From NCBI GenBank assembly GCA_017165825.1, contig CM029383.1, positions 5,198,998 to 5,262,997 of the forward strand: DNA of 64,000 nt, given 5' to 3'. Both the position numbers and the translations under genes were made by a program. Below are positions 1 to 12,700 of the stretch, one piece after another. The DNA comes from Hepsetus odoe (lineage: Eukaryota > Chordata > Actinopteri > Characiformes > Hepsetidae). Position 1 is the stretch's first letter. The number at the start of each line of letters is the position of its first letter. The notes below the pieces were generated by a model. It saw nothing but the letters and a program-made list of their open reading frames with translations. It was not told where the DNA came from and ran no database searches.

Positions 1-35
1 TGAAGGGTTTGAAGATGGATTTCCTTTTGTGGAGG

Positions 36-87
<52 letters not shown>

Positions 88-360
88 GCTATTATTATTA
101 TTGTTATCACCATCATCATTATCATTATTGTTATTATTATTATTACAGATGAAGGGTTTGAAGATGGATTTCCTTTTGTGGAGGATTTATTATTATTATT
201 ATTTTTTTTTTATTATTATTATCATCATCATCATCATCATCATTATTATTATTATTATTATTACAGGTGAAGTAGTAGTATTATCGCCATCATCATCATC
301 ATCATCATTATTATTATTATTATTATTGTTGTTGTTGTTGTTGTTGTTGTTGTTACAATT
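1..360 (+). repeat. (ATT)n/(ATC)n/(GTT)n array with a 149-bp tandem duplication
   Basis: Trinucleotide runs interrupted twice by the same non-repetitive block of about 45 bases, starting TGAAGGGTTTGAAGATGG at 1 and again at 150. The long Leu/Ile/Ser frame across it is a translation of the repeat, not a gene. Confidence 0.9.
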
Positions 361-1828
361 TTAAATTTTACAGGATTTTAAAGAGCAGTCAGGTCAATGG
401 CAGACTCCCCTTTTCAGGCCTGCCGCTCAGTGTTTATTATTCTATAGTTAAACAGCGACCTCTAGCGGCCAGAGCAGCATCGCGCAGCAGCGGGGAGACG
501 AGCCTGCTTCCACCTCAGTCCACCAGCAGAGCAGAGAAAAACAAAACATCCAGAACAACGACCAAATGAGCAAACTTAAAAAAGAATATATAAACACCTA
601 AATAAATAAAAAGGTTAATCAATCAACAAGTGGTGTAAAATCTAACAAAATCAGGAAAAACAATAAAAAAGTAAAAACAAGATAAAATGAATAATTATGG
701 AGAATAAATGCATATAGGAAAAAAATAAGAAATAGAAGGGGTGCCTTCAAATCAAAAATAAATTCATACACATGGACGGCAAAGCATGAAGGAAGGCATG
801 AATGAAAGCAGGGTAGATTTAAAATAAATAAATAAATGTGCAAATATGAGGTGAACGAATGCTATTTTTTTTCTTCTCATCTCCAAATCATTTTCTTTCT
901 TTCTTTCTTTCTTTCTTTCTTAGTCTCCCTCAGAATTTGGCCAGCTCTGCTGTCACCTGACGATTACCTGCATGTATTAATGTGTATTATCATTATTATT
1001 TACATGCATTATTATCCAGCTTGGTGCACTTTTCACTTCGTTTTCATTTCTTTCCTTTATGCTGCTTAATGTTTTCCAATTTAACTCTTCGGACTTCCGC
1101 TCAAGTGTGTTTAACTTATTACATCTTATGAACATGTCTTATTTTCCAGGCTTTTCGCCCATGAAGCCCCCTGCATGTTCCATCTTCAAGGTCTTGGGGT
1201 TCAGACGTGGTGCTGTATTACATTTGCTCGCCTGAGCAACTTCAATCTGACGCGCCACAGCAGATTTCCTCTGAAATGCTTATTTTTGGGCAGCTTGCAA
1301 ACATAAAAGGCACCATTTCGTAGCCAGTTAAGAACGTACATCGACGTACTCTCCAGGAAAGTCCTTTATAGCTAAATATATCGATAGAGCTTGGCTGAGC
1401 TGTGCAGCCAAGCATGCAGCCATACGTCAGTCCAGACCCTCAGCTAGAGAAGGCCACATCAAGCAGAGCTATAAAGGAGTGATGAGGCAGGAGTAGGTAA
1501 ACAGAATCTGACATTTAATCAATATAACAATGTTCATCTGAGATACAGGCTCATTGAACATGAATCAGGTCGGACCCATGAGACATTATAGTCAGGTGGC
1601 CACCCGCACACTCCATAGGCCTACTTCATATCGTGTGCTGGATCATAATTTTCACTTTACAACGCAATGTTCACGTGACGCACACAACAGCGACTTCATA
1701 ACCAAACAAGTTCTTGCATAAGTTTAACAGAATAGTTTGTAAAAATATGATTTGCACACTTGTTTGCCTCCCTCAGATGCAGCTGATCAGCCACTTTGTT
1801 GCCCAAAAGATGCTTCTCTAACAATAAG

Positions 1829-2072
1829 TGGAAAAGTGAAAGCCCTCGTCATTGCGAGGTCACAGCACAGCATACAGTGAACCACAACGAAATCGGACCT
1901 CTGCATTTAACCCATGCACTCAAACACCGTGCAGCTATTGAAAGCGCCCGGGGAGCAGTGATGGGGACAGTACCTTGCTCAAGTGTATCTCAGGGCAACC
2001 TACTGGTGGGGAATCAAACCCACAATCTTCCGATGCAGGGGCAACTCCCTAACCACTAGGCCACCGCTGCCC
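1829..2072 (-). mobile_element. tRNA-derived SINE, family A, nearly full length
   Basis: Read on the minus strand: A-box-like GGTGGCCTAGTGGTTAGGG, B-box-like GTTTGATTCCC, the GGTTGCCCTGAGATAC core, and a 3' end at GTCACTTTCACTTTTC-like sequence. It is a retroposon, not a working tRNA. Confidence 0.85.
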
Positions 2073-3103
2073 TGTAAAACCCCAATAAACCATGAAAGTT
2101 AAGAGAAGTCACTTTTTTTTTGTTGTTGTTTTTTTTTGTTTGTTTTTTTTATAGCGTTCAGAAAGTCATACTGAGGTCCAAACCACTTTGACAAGCCTGT
2201 GCCACCCTTAAAGGACCAGTTCAGCAAAAATATCGACACTTTTTTCCCACTCATCCCAGATGCCGAAGCATGTTTAACGTAACATTGTTGTTTCTTTTTT
2301 TTTTTTCTAAGACTTTTACCTGCTGTTTGCCTGCAGAACCGCATACAAACTCTAGAATTCAATAGTCACCCAAATCATTTCCAAAACCCAAAGACTCTGG
2401 ACTCCAAACATGTCTCAGCTGATCAACTGCATCATTCATAAATGGGAATTTTATTTATTTATTTATTTTAAACATTGTTTTAAAGATACCGTAGTGCATA
2501 ACAGGACGTGCAAAGCTCCCTGATCAATCTAGCCATATTAGAAGAAAAATAATAAAATATCTACTTTGTGCAGGTAGAGAAGTGCTCGACTGCTTCATCC
2601 AGTGCCTCACCTCCTGAAAATGAAACGGAGTGTAGTGCAGATTCTTTCCACGTATTATCGCTTAACAACAGTCGACGAGACCTACAGCAAACACACAGAC
2701 ATTCACCTGGAAAAACAACACAACCGTCACCTGCAAAAAACAGTTCACACAGCAGCACATCGGACCAGCGAGCTCAGGGGAAAGCTGAGGACAAGTTCTC
2801 CATTTGTGGGCTAAAGGTGGGCCAGTACCAACACGCTTCTAAGCCGTTACAGAAACCACTCGCTAATAAGGTTTATAAGTTAATAATGAGAAATGATGAG
2901 AAACTGGAAGAAAGCTTCTAGAAGTGTTGCAAACTGTTTCTGCAAAATACAGACTTTTGCATTTTATTTAGATGGTTTTCCTCTTACATAAAATTTCTGG
3001 GGTAAATTTTTGTAGAAAAAGAAATGATAAAATCAAATTCATGTTTATGATGCTCTAATTTTTTTTTTTTTTTCAAGTGTTGGCTGTAATATTTACAGCG
3101 AGG

Positions 3104-3326
3104 AGTGAAAGTGAATATTTTTGTCATTGGGAAACACAGCGAGACTCGACCTCTGATTTTCACCCAAATGCGCACGTGCGGCAGGGGGCAGCTATTTGAA
3201 ACACCCGGGGAGCACTGATGGGGACGGTACCTTGCCCAAGGGTACCTCAGGGCAACCTGCTGCTCTGGGATTCGAATCCACAACCTTCGAATCCTGGGCC
3301 CTAGTCCCTACTAGGCCACCACTGTG
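3104..3326 (-). mobile_element. tRNA-derived SINE, family A
   Basis: Same family as 1829-2072, with B box GGATTCGAATCCC and core GGTTGCCCTGAGGTACCC. The 3' region is diverged. Confidence 0.82.
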
Positions 3327-4479
3327 GAATATACAAGTATTAGTGGAACTGTCAGGAGTGGTGATGAGTGTAAAACACACATGTGCCCTGAGAGGAATCA
3401 CACAAGGGGTGCTACAGCAATGTTGTGCCACCATATACACACCAAAAACATCTGATGACAAAACACACGAACCTCTTCCGCCCACGCCTATCGTTATGTT
3501 CAGTGGCGGAGGTAATCCGTGATACTACATTTAAAAAATTGACAAGAAACATTAGGTTTTCTAGCCAAACTCGGTTAATCCAGATCCTACAGCTTCTGCC
3601 CTTTTCTTTGGTTCAGTAAAACTAAATCATTTAAGCATGTAATGAATAGATACCCCAGGCTGTATGTCTATATATAATACAATATTATAACATATAATGA
3701 TAAAAACATGAACAGCTTTGAGGGGCTCAAATCTGTGGGCGGTTCCAAGATGGCATGACATCCCTTTCCATTCTGGTACTGATGTCGAGAACTTAGGTAT
3801 AATTTCAAGATTAAACTGAGCCTTTTTAGTTAAGAAAAGCACGCAAAAGTAGACTCTGAATACTCCAACACTTCTGTCCCGCAGGACAACAAGCATGCGA
3901 TTAGATTTGTTCAAGGATGGGGTCGGATTGATTTCAGGCAGACAACATCATTGAAGTGCATGACTTAGCATGAATCATTTCTCTTCTTCATAAATAATGT
4001 TCTGAAAATACATGAAATATTGATTTCAAAATCCCTTTTGGGGTCTGGTTAGGTTCAAATCGATAAAAGTAACTTTTATGTAGTAAACTAGCACTCAAAA
4101 ACATGACTTTCATTTCTCGATAAATGTCCTGCAGCAACATAGTGATCTCCAGCATATTTCATGTAATTTTACACTGAGAGTATTGGAGATTTATATGCAG
4201 TTTAGGAATCTGTGGTTACAACTGGCTCTCCAGATTTTTAGGTCAATGCCTGAAAAACATTGAAGAAAAACAGTCCAGTCCCGAAAGAAACTTAGGGAAA
4301 CTGCTAAAAAAAAAAATAACATTGTGGAAAAATATAGGTTTTGGTAACAAGGAAATAGGAAATAGGAAATTGCTCTCTGACTGACAGACTCACAGAATCT
4401 CTAAATTCTTGAATGACCTTTAAAATCAGCATTTTTTCAGTCCAGCAACTGCATCTCCTTCTGAAAGTGTCAGTTGGTC

Positions 4480-4710
4480 AGTCATTTTCTGCCACTTGTC
4501 CCAAGTGGGGGAGTGCTGGAGTCCATCCCAGCTCACACAGGGCAAAGGACGGGGGACACACCCTGGACAGGTCGCCAGCCCATCGCAGGGAGGAGCATGA
4601 CGGGGACGGCACCTTGCTCAAGGGTACCTCAGGGCAACCTATTGGGAAGGGGTTTGAACCCCCGATCCTCCGATCATGCTGCCAACGCCGGAACCACTAG
4701 GCCACCGCCG
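4480..4710 (-). mobile_element. Composite SINE, family A head with a different tail
   Basis: The head is the tRNA-like family A sequence, but after the CAAGGTGCCGTCCCCGTC block it continues into CCCTGCGATGGGCTGGCGAC and ends near GGCAGAAAATGAC. Same arrangement as 23698-23944 and 45658-45848. Confidence 0.8.
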
Positions 4711-6346
4711 TCTGAGAGTGCCGGCTCTGAAATGTGTGGCGATTTTATCATGCAGTTTACGTCAGGCGTAACTGGAGAACACTTTGTCTAAGCCTAAGAC
4801 TAACTGAAAAAGAACAACTCAGCTAATGCTTACCTCCTAATAAAATCATTTTCTTGGATGCCTGGTGACAATGACCAATCCAGTCTACATTAACCGACTA
4901 GTAAGTGCCAACAGCCGTGCAACTCCTACAGGAAATGTACTTCTCTCTTATTGCTTCACACCTGGGTCCAGTCGAGCTGCGCTTCAGTTCCTTACATGGC
5001 GTAGAGATTCCGGCTGGTCGGAGTGTTTTGTGTAAAGCACACTTGTGCGAGTGTGCAGGTCAAAGTGCGATCTTCAAAAGATTCAAAAGATCAGAATTGA
5101 AAAACAATGAAAAGAGCATAAAAAGTCTTATCCAGAGTGAACATCAGACAGCAATTAAAGAAGAAAAGTAAATAAAAAAAAAATCAGATGGCTGGCTAAA
5201 GTAAAGTTAAAAGTTCTCTAAAAAGGACAGCAGATTCTGTCACTCTCTGAGCTTTTAGCAGGTGATGGAGCCATAATAGCTAACCTGGACATGGCTTTTC
5301 ACAGCCTGTTCAAACAATTGATGCTGCTTGCATTCATAAATCTGGTCCAAATCTGGCTAAATCCAACTCCAGCAGGACTTCCAGTAGGACCCCCTCCTAA
5401 GGCCCTAACCATTAGGAGAACATTCTTAGGCTAGTCATTGGCTGTTTGCAAGAACCTTTTGTTAGCAAACGTAACCAATAATTAAGAGTACTTTCTTCTT
5501 ATTTCAGGTGAATTGAAATTAAGGAAAAACTTATTAGTAGAATTGTTATCTAATTCAACCACATAGAACCACATCCCACAAGTGTAGGGGGTCTTGCATC
5601 AACTAGTAAACATCTGTAGAGATGGAGGGCTAGGGATGCAGTAGTGATGGAGCCACGATCAATTTCAGGTTTGTACAGTACTGCACTGTACTGGGTTGCT
5701 AACATCTCTCTTTGGGGTCTTTCCTCAAGCTTTCACAAGCAAGAAATCCCACAATGAACATCCAACCTACCTAGATGCTCAGAACAAACTTTCTGCATGA
5801 TAGCATCCAGTTGGATCGTATCTTCTCCTTGTAACATGCTGTCAGTGCTACCTAGAACGTTTTCACACGTGAATATATGTGCCAATACATGTTTACAGTG
5901 AATGAAAGACACGGCCAACATCTGAACTTTGCCTGAGAAAATACATAAACTTACTAACGACCTTCTCCTTTGTAAGGTGAAGGACTTGGAAGTGCTGCAT
6001 GATAAACACTTTTGCCTGCCAAAATTGACTATATAATGCAGGCAACCCTGTTCTGCTGTCATTATTTTCATATGTAGGTTTATTTTGAAGCCTTGTTGAT
6101 ACCTGGTATCAAACTGGTTCCCTCTCTAGACCTACTATGTAGTTTTTTGGTAATAAATCATAAACATCTGAAATGTTGTCCAACATACATGTAGGACCAT
6201 GTATGGAACATGGCCTACAATTTCTACAGTTTTTTAGTTTCTATAACTCCTCAGATCATGGCTGTATAGGCTTTGGGTTGGTGGAAAACAGCATTCTTTT
6301 AGTGTATTAGCAGCAGATTCTTTATATGTGAGAGTAATATGGACAG

Positions 6347-6352
6347 TTTATT
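6347..6352 (-). terminator. Candidate polyadenylation signal of opn4x
   Basis: AATAAA on the minus strand about 60 bases after the melanopsin stop codon. It is the first such hexamer downstream and would give a very short 3' UTR. Not tested by transcript data. Confidence 0.5.
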
Positions 6353-6412
6353 TAGCTGTACGTTTTGACTGATCTCCCATATGCACACCAGTCTTAGGAT
6401 CCTGGTTCATGT

Positions 6413-6754
6413 TCAGGAGAGGAACTTCTCCACGGACTCTAGAAACTCTGTGGAACAGTTTAAGCTCCTCAAGCCAAGCAGCAATTTGTCCTCTTTGGTC
6501 TGGGCTTCCAGTTTCTCCTCTGTAAGCGTAGCACCGTCGACCAGACTGCACTCCGTTTTGGGACTGTTTTCCACCATTTCTAGGCCTTTGTGAAAAATTG
6601 CCCCTTGGCTGTTGTTGTCCTTCTGGTAGAACATGGTCCGTACCCGCTCCTGCTCCTCTTCCGGGCTCTCCTTCGCAATGAGGAGGGGCATGATAACCAT
6701 GTTGACTTTATCCTGTTCACAGGTGTTCAGTGACCTGCTTTTAGAGATCGAGGG
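6413..6754 (-). CDS. opn4x: opn4x terminal coding exon (C-terminus and stop)
   Basis: Starts after CCAACACAG and ends at TGA 6415-6413. The last residues, LNCSTEFLESVEKFLS, resemble the C-terminus of amphibian Opn4x, which I recall ending in a similar Leu-Asn, Ser-Thr, Val-Glu, Phe-Leu-Ser pattern. The middle is rich in Glu and Lys. The frame is open another 45 nt upstream of the acceptor, but the phase 0 join to exon 8 supports this start. Confidence 0.92.
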   Translation of the reverse strand, partial: PSISKSRSLNTCEQDKVNMVIMPLLIAKESPEEEQERVRTMFYQKDNNSQGAIFHKGLEMVENSPKTECSLVDGATLTEEKLEAQTKEDKLLLGLRSLNCSTEFLESVEKFLS

Positions 6755-9700
6755 CTGTGTTGGACAAGGAAATATGTGGAATTTGTGATTAAATGACATT
6801 TTCAGAGGTTCTTTGTACCTTAATGGGTTTCTTTACAAATGCATCTCATTAAGAACATGGATCTACAATAATGTGCCATAGAACTACCTGGGTCTCTAAA
6901 GCAAAAATGGAATTTAAGTGTCATTCATTCTGAGGATATTTTCCAAAAACTTATGTATATTATGTGTATAAAATTTCCTTAAAATGTAAAACTTTCAGGA
7001 GCCATTCATTCACCATTCAGGTTCTTCAGGGAAACAACAATGGACCTAATGAGCATTATGCAAAGAACCCATACTGGGACCGTTATTTTGGTGAATATAC
7101 ATCATGATTTTATCAGTGGTTATTACTTAGGCTATAAACACCTTAAAATAGCATTAATTAGCTGTTAGAACACATATAAAAGGGCAATGTTGATGACTTT
7201 TTGCTTACCGCGTAGTTAACCAGATGTTCTCAATGTTATCCTCTCTCAGTCCCAGTTTGTGGATTGTAAATGCAACTGTGCTCCTCCATCTACCTCCCCA
7301 CCAATGCCAACCCCCACTGCCCACATACCAGTGCTGTGGTCTTACCATTATTGTTACCATTATTGATCTCAACATTTCCTCTCCTCTTCCTCCATGTGCT
7401 GATGTGATGAAATGGCAAAGGTTTTAGGTTTTCCTGATCAGTTTGCTCTTTCCTGGCATCTCAAATGATCTGCAACAATTTGTTGACTAGTTACTAACAC
7501 TTATTCCAAAAAGAGCCTTTCTGTAAAGTGCAAAAAAATCTGCATTTGTTAAAGAAAGCAATCATACTGTAAAACACATCAGGAGGAGTTTGGGATTATT
7601 ATCCACAAAGTGGGATTGAGGCAGGATAACTGAGAACCGCTTGTATAGATGAATGTGGCCCACAAGTTGGTAAATAAGTCAACATCATTACTCTTAATTT
7701 ATGTGTTATAGCTGCTATTTGATGCTATTTAAGCTTTTTATAACCTAATTAATAACCTTTAATGACTTATCTTTAACCATTTCTAAACATAATCTGATTG
7801 TAAAGTGTAAAGTTCTCTCCTTTTTAAGAGAGTATCTGGGTAAACAAATAGAATTTTCCTCTCAGCGTGGTGCAACCCTACTGTCCTACACACATCAAGT
7901 GGAAATGCCTACGTTTTCTTGGGCCAAGTAGTTTCTGGCCTTTTCCTGCTGAAGATGATGTCTTTTCTCCACTTCTCTCAGCAAGTTGGCTGACTGGCTG
8001 CTCCTGAGGGACTGAACCCGCTGGTCCATTGGATCCAACTCTACATCACTCCAAACCTGTAAACCACACAGTGGTTGGGCAATATGACAATTACAATCCC
8101 TTACCTTAAATTACAATGTGTTCATTTGAACTAAAATTAATAATTAATAAGGACAATCTAATATTGACTGAAATAGTTTCATTTAGTGGATTTGATGTAT
8201 TTTAGTGGATTCTAGTGGATTGTGATGCTACATGCCAGTATTTAGGAGTTTTTTTTAGGATTTATAGGTTAGGTTTATTTAATTAGGTTTACTTTTCTTG
8301 GTACAAATATACATGCCTGCTTTAAATAAGTCTTCAAAAGTAAAAGGTGTTCCCCTGAGATTTGGCAGTTACATGTGCTAGTTCACCAGTAATGGAAGAA
8401 GACATTGTTCAGACAAACGTTGTTTTGCTCTACTGCTTACTGCCTGGTGCAAAGTGAACATCAGCAGAACAGCATGAGGTGGATTAAAGTCTGCCCTGTG
8501 GATTTGGTTTTGTCTGGAATAAGGTCTCAAAAGTCCTGTTCAATGGCGGCTGTGGTGGATCATGTATGGATGTGGTTTTAGCATCTGTGGCCATTTGCTG
8601 TTGCCTCTCAGAAGGCATAAGGATCACAGTAGGGTATGTCCTATTAAAGCAGGGCACAATGGGCCTGAAAAATATGAAAAAATATGGTGGATGTTGCATA
8701 AGCCAACAAAACTGTCAGACCACAGTAATGGGGAATCAAAAATGCTTCCAGAATGGAGGCATGGATGTGCCACAGGCTATCATCATGATTTGAGAGGGTT
8801 TCCCACAGAATGCTAACCACCAGCCACAAGAACCAAAAAGAAGTTGGTTAGAGTGGCTCAAAAGTTCAGAAGAAGACAAGGCTGTGGTTCAAAGTCTTAA
8901 ACAGGCTGTGTCTGAAATACCTCAGATCATCTGAATATGTGTAGGCATGGGAAAACATGGTGACCACTTGTTTTTTTATGAATGATGAGGTACAGAGAAT
9001 TAGCCAATCAAGTCCAGCCAATTGCCTCAGTTGATGTGGAATACACTTCTGAAATGACTGAAATAAGTATCAAGAGCCTTATCAGGGCAGATACCCATTA
9101 TAGAGTGATGTCGGAATATCATGGTCTTCAGGCCATCACTGTAAGTTACATATTAAAATTGGATTTAAAATGAAAATGATAAATTCTAGAAAAACTAATG
9201 ATACAACATTTGAAACTTTAAAGGGTAAGACCAGATACTTCAGCCACATCTCAGCGATGACGCTGAATAGCAAGGATAGAAAACTGATGATTGTACCTTT
9301 AACTGAAACCAGAAAAGCAATTACAAGACGAGGAGGCACACACCATTAATATTTAGATAAATTGCAGGATACTTTTATAATGGAAAGTCTGCCTTATGCT
9401 CTTAACATGCACACCGAGAAAAGCGATTCATTTTGCTTAATTGCTCATTTGGAAGAAATGGGTTGAGTATATTAAATCCATGAGGTCATATAGTCATCAG
9501 TCTCTCTAAGGCACAAAGGTGTTGTAAATACGTGTAATAAAAGCCCTCCACGCTATAATTGGGTTTTATCTTAGCATTAGATAAATTTGGCATGCTTGGG
9601 CACCTTTTTGGGGCTATTTACAGCAGAATTAATTTAATACGACAATATTCTACAGTGGGATCCAAAGCTTTTCCGCATAAAGGTAAAAACGTCTGCTCTC

Positions 9701-12700
9701 CTGAATTAGGAACATGTTAAACTCTTATATGGATCAGCCAATCTCTGTGGAAACACCTGGGAAGTAAAGCTGAGCTTCTTATTATATCAAACCTTGAAAT
9801 TTAAGGTTCATTCTTTTGGCAGAAATGAAGAAAGAACAACCAATGGGGAAGAAAAAGGCATCAAACTGACTCATAGTAGAACTCACTGAGTCCCCAGTGG
9901 ACATGGATGACACTCGCTGGAACTTGGTCTTTGTCGCTGATGACTGCCTGCTGAGCATGGATTCCCTGAAGGAGGACTCGCTGTTGGAAATTGAGATGCA
10001 CTCTTTCCGGGGAGGCTTGGCGAGGAAGTAAAGACAGGGTATCTTCTCAGCCAGGGTGTTCCTATTAACCACAGTCGAGGAGGGTGATTGAGAGGAGAAG
10101 CATCACAAGAACACATGACTGATCCAAGAGAAGAGACATTCATTTTTTGGTCAGTGCCGAGTGAGTCGACGTGGAAAGAAATGCTTACCTGTATTTGGAG
10201 TGAACGATGGCGTAAATGATAGGGTTGTAAATGGCTGATGCTTTGGCTATGACTGCAGGAACGGCTTTTGAATATGGTGTTAGGATACTGCTATACCTGA
10301 AGCACAGGAAATCTCTATAAAACCTCTAGAAAATATCCTTTCTGTAGCCCTGTCTGAGCCGGAAGAGTTTTGCCTGTGATTTGCATGATTGTAGATGAGA
10401 TCTAAGTATGAATCTTCAATCTGATTATTGAGGATTGCAGCATGAGCCTGTAGAATGTGTATTTTTTAACAGCCCAACAGCAATAAATATGGGTTGTTTT
10501 AATCCAGTATGAATCTGAATTTTGGTAAAAACAAACCGCCAAAAGTCATTTGTGGACTGATTTTAATCCAAACTGAAGTCTGACTGTTCTAATTGTAGTA
10601 ACATCCTGACAGTAATATTTGTGGATAAATTTGAACCCAGTATGACTCTGAATATTTGTATTTAATTCAATGTGAAACCAACTTCTGTAGTAATTTCAGC
10701 CCAGTATGAATTGCATAATCAATCCCATTGTTCAGTTCCATTTGCATTGAATTGTATTTCTCTGGTTGAACTAATCCAGCTCCAACCGTGCTCATACCTG
10801 GTTCTAAAAGGGCAGCGGTGGCCTAGTCATTAGGGAGTCGGCCACAGGATCGGAAGATTGTGGGTTCAAACCCCTTACCAGAAGGTTGCCCTGAGGTACC
10901 CTTGAGCAAGGTACCATCCCTGTCACTGTTCCCTGGGCGCTTTCATAGCTGCCCACTGCTACACAGTGTATGCATGGGTTAAATGCAGAGGTCCAACTTC
11001 GTTGTGGTTCACTGTGTGCTGTGCTGTGACCTCGCAATGACATGAATAGTCACTTTCATTTCACTTTAAAAACTCCAAAGCAACAGCTCACTCTGACACC
11101 GTAGGAATGAGTCATTTAGAGGAAAATAGCTTGCGTGGGTGAGTGGTGTCATGGTTTCTTGCAGGGCTTGGTTGTGTGGCAGCGCACTGACCTAGAGGTG
11201 TTGTGGACTGAGCTGACAAATCACATGCTTGATTATCTTCCTCCGTGGTTAGACTGCACCCCATCAGTTCTCATCTGCTCAACAAGAGGCTTAAGCCAAC
11301 AGCTGCCCTCCAGAACTCACACAGAGCCTCACCCCACCCCCCTCTCGCTTTCCTCAATTACACTTCTATTAAGAGGTCCTTCTTGCCGGTCTTATTTTTT
11401 GCCAGCTGATTTAGAGCTGTGATTTTCTCAGGCCAGGAGAACAAATGGAAACGTTTCTTCAGAAGGGAAATAGGGCCTGACTGAATACTAAGCATTTTGT
11501 TTACTTGGACATTTCCAAATGGATGTACTTTTGAACCATTTGTAGTGAAAGTGAAAGTGACCATTTGTCATTGTGAAACACAGCACAGCACACAGGGAAT
11601 CACAACGAAATGCAACCTCAACGTTTCATCCATTGCCATGCAGCATGGGGCAGCTATATCCAGAACCCTGGGAGCAGTGATGGGGACAGTACCTTGCTCA
11701 AGGGTACCTCAGAGCAACCTATTGATCTGGGATTCAAACCCACGATCTTCTAATCCTGGGGCCTAGTCACCGGGCCACCGCTGCCCAATGTAGCTTTCAT
11801 TTAATTGGCCCTCAATTCATGGGCTTATATGCAGGTCAGAAATATAAAGTGAAATGAAATATTTTGTCTTGGTCAGTCTTGTCTGTTTTCGTGAAGATGT
11901 GATGTTTTGTAAGTGACATTTTAACAGAATACATGCATAGAAGCCTCTGGTTATTGTTATATGTCAACTCACATTGCATCATTTCATAACTTCTCACTTC
12001 AGTACTTTTTTTTTTTCATGGACAGCTAAATCTTCACTTGCTGTGGGCTGTATAAGTTTCTATCAAATGGACCCAGACACTTGTGCCCACATAATCTGGC
12101 AATAATGTTGCAAAAACAAGTTAAAATAATGGCAAATAATAAAGCAAGCCATTAAAATAAAGTCTTAAACCTTCCTACCACTATGCAGAGACTTCTTTCT
12201 CTGAGTGCAACAGGTAAATCTATGCAATAAACTGTGAAAAAAAAGAAAAAAGTCCATTAGTTACCCTGCCCAGGCGATGAGAGTAACAAAAGCATAGGGA
12301 GACCAGGACAGCACGTACACGATGATGACCACAAAGGCAACTTTTGCTAATTTCCACTCAGTCTTTATTGACTGCTGCTGAATCAGTGTGGTTTTCCTCA
12401 CATTGGTACCCAGCCGCTCCACATCTCTGAAAACACACAGGAAATAAGCTGGACTTTAAAGGACAATATGTCTCATTGAAAAAGCTGTAATCCACTGCAT
12501 TCATTACAGCTGTTCTACAATATAGACTTCAAAAATCAACAAAAAAAACTGAGTGCATCCCTTTAAGTCAATTTTATCCAAATAGACTGTTAAACAACAT
12601 TTGCAGAGTTAATATTTAATATCGAATGCAGAGATTTTTGATGCACAATGCTGTGGAAAAGTCTTAAGATGCTCTCATTTCTTTAAATATTGCTTCCAAA

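Larger units (their letters stand above)
361..6412. other. Intergenic region left of opn4x
   Basis: Contains SINE copies at about 1829-2072, 3104-3326 and 4480-4710, short poly-T runs and a (CTTT)n at about 893-920. No convincing gene. A possible exon-like segment at 380-450 on the plus strand is discussed as a finding. Confidence 0.6.
10297..12264 (-). other. opn4x intron with two SINEs
   Basis: Holds family A SINEs in opposite orientations at 10810-11067 and 11546-11788; otherwise nothing recognised. The intron 12427-13220 likewise shows nothing. Confidence 0.6.

Noticed and set aside
29..364. 111-codon open frame rich in Leu, Ile and Ser
   Set aside because: It is a translation of the (ATT)n/(ATC)n array; no protein-like composition.
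5733..6071. 112-codon minus-strand frame downstream of opn4x
   Set aside because: Beyond the melanopsin stop and its nearest AATAAA; no domain or homology recognised.
10810..11067. tRNA gene, suggested by A and B boxes
   Set aside because: The boxes belong to a SINE present in more than 20 copies; no cloverleaf of a working tRNA was seen.
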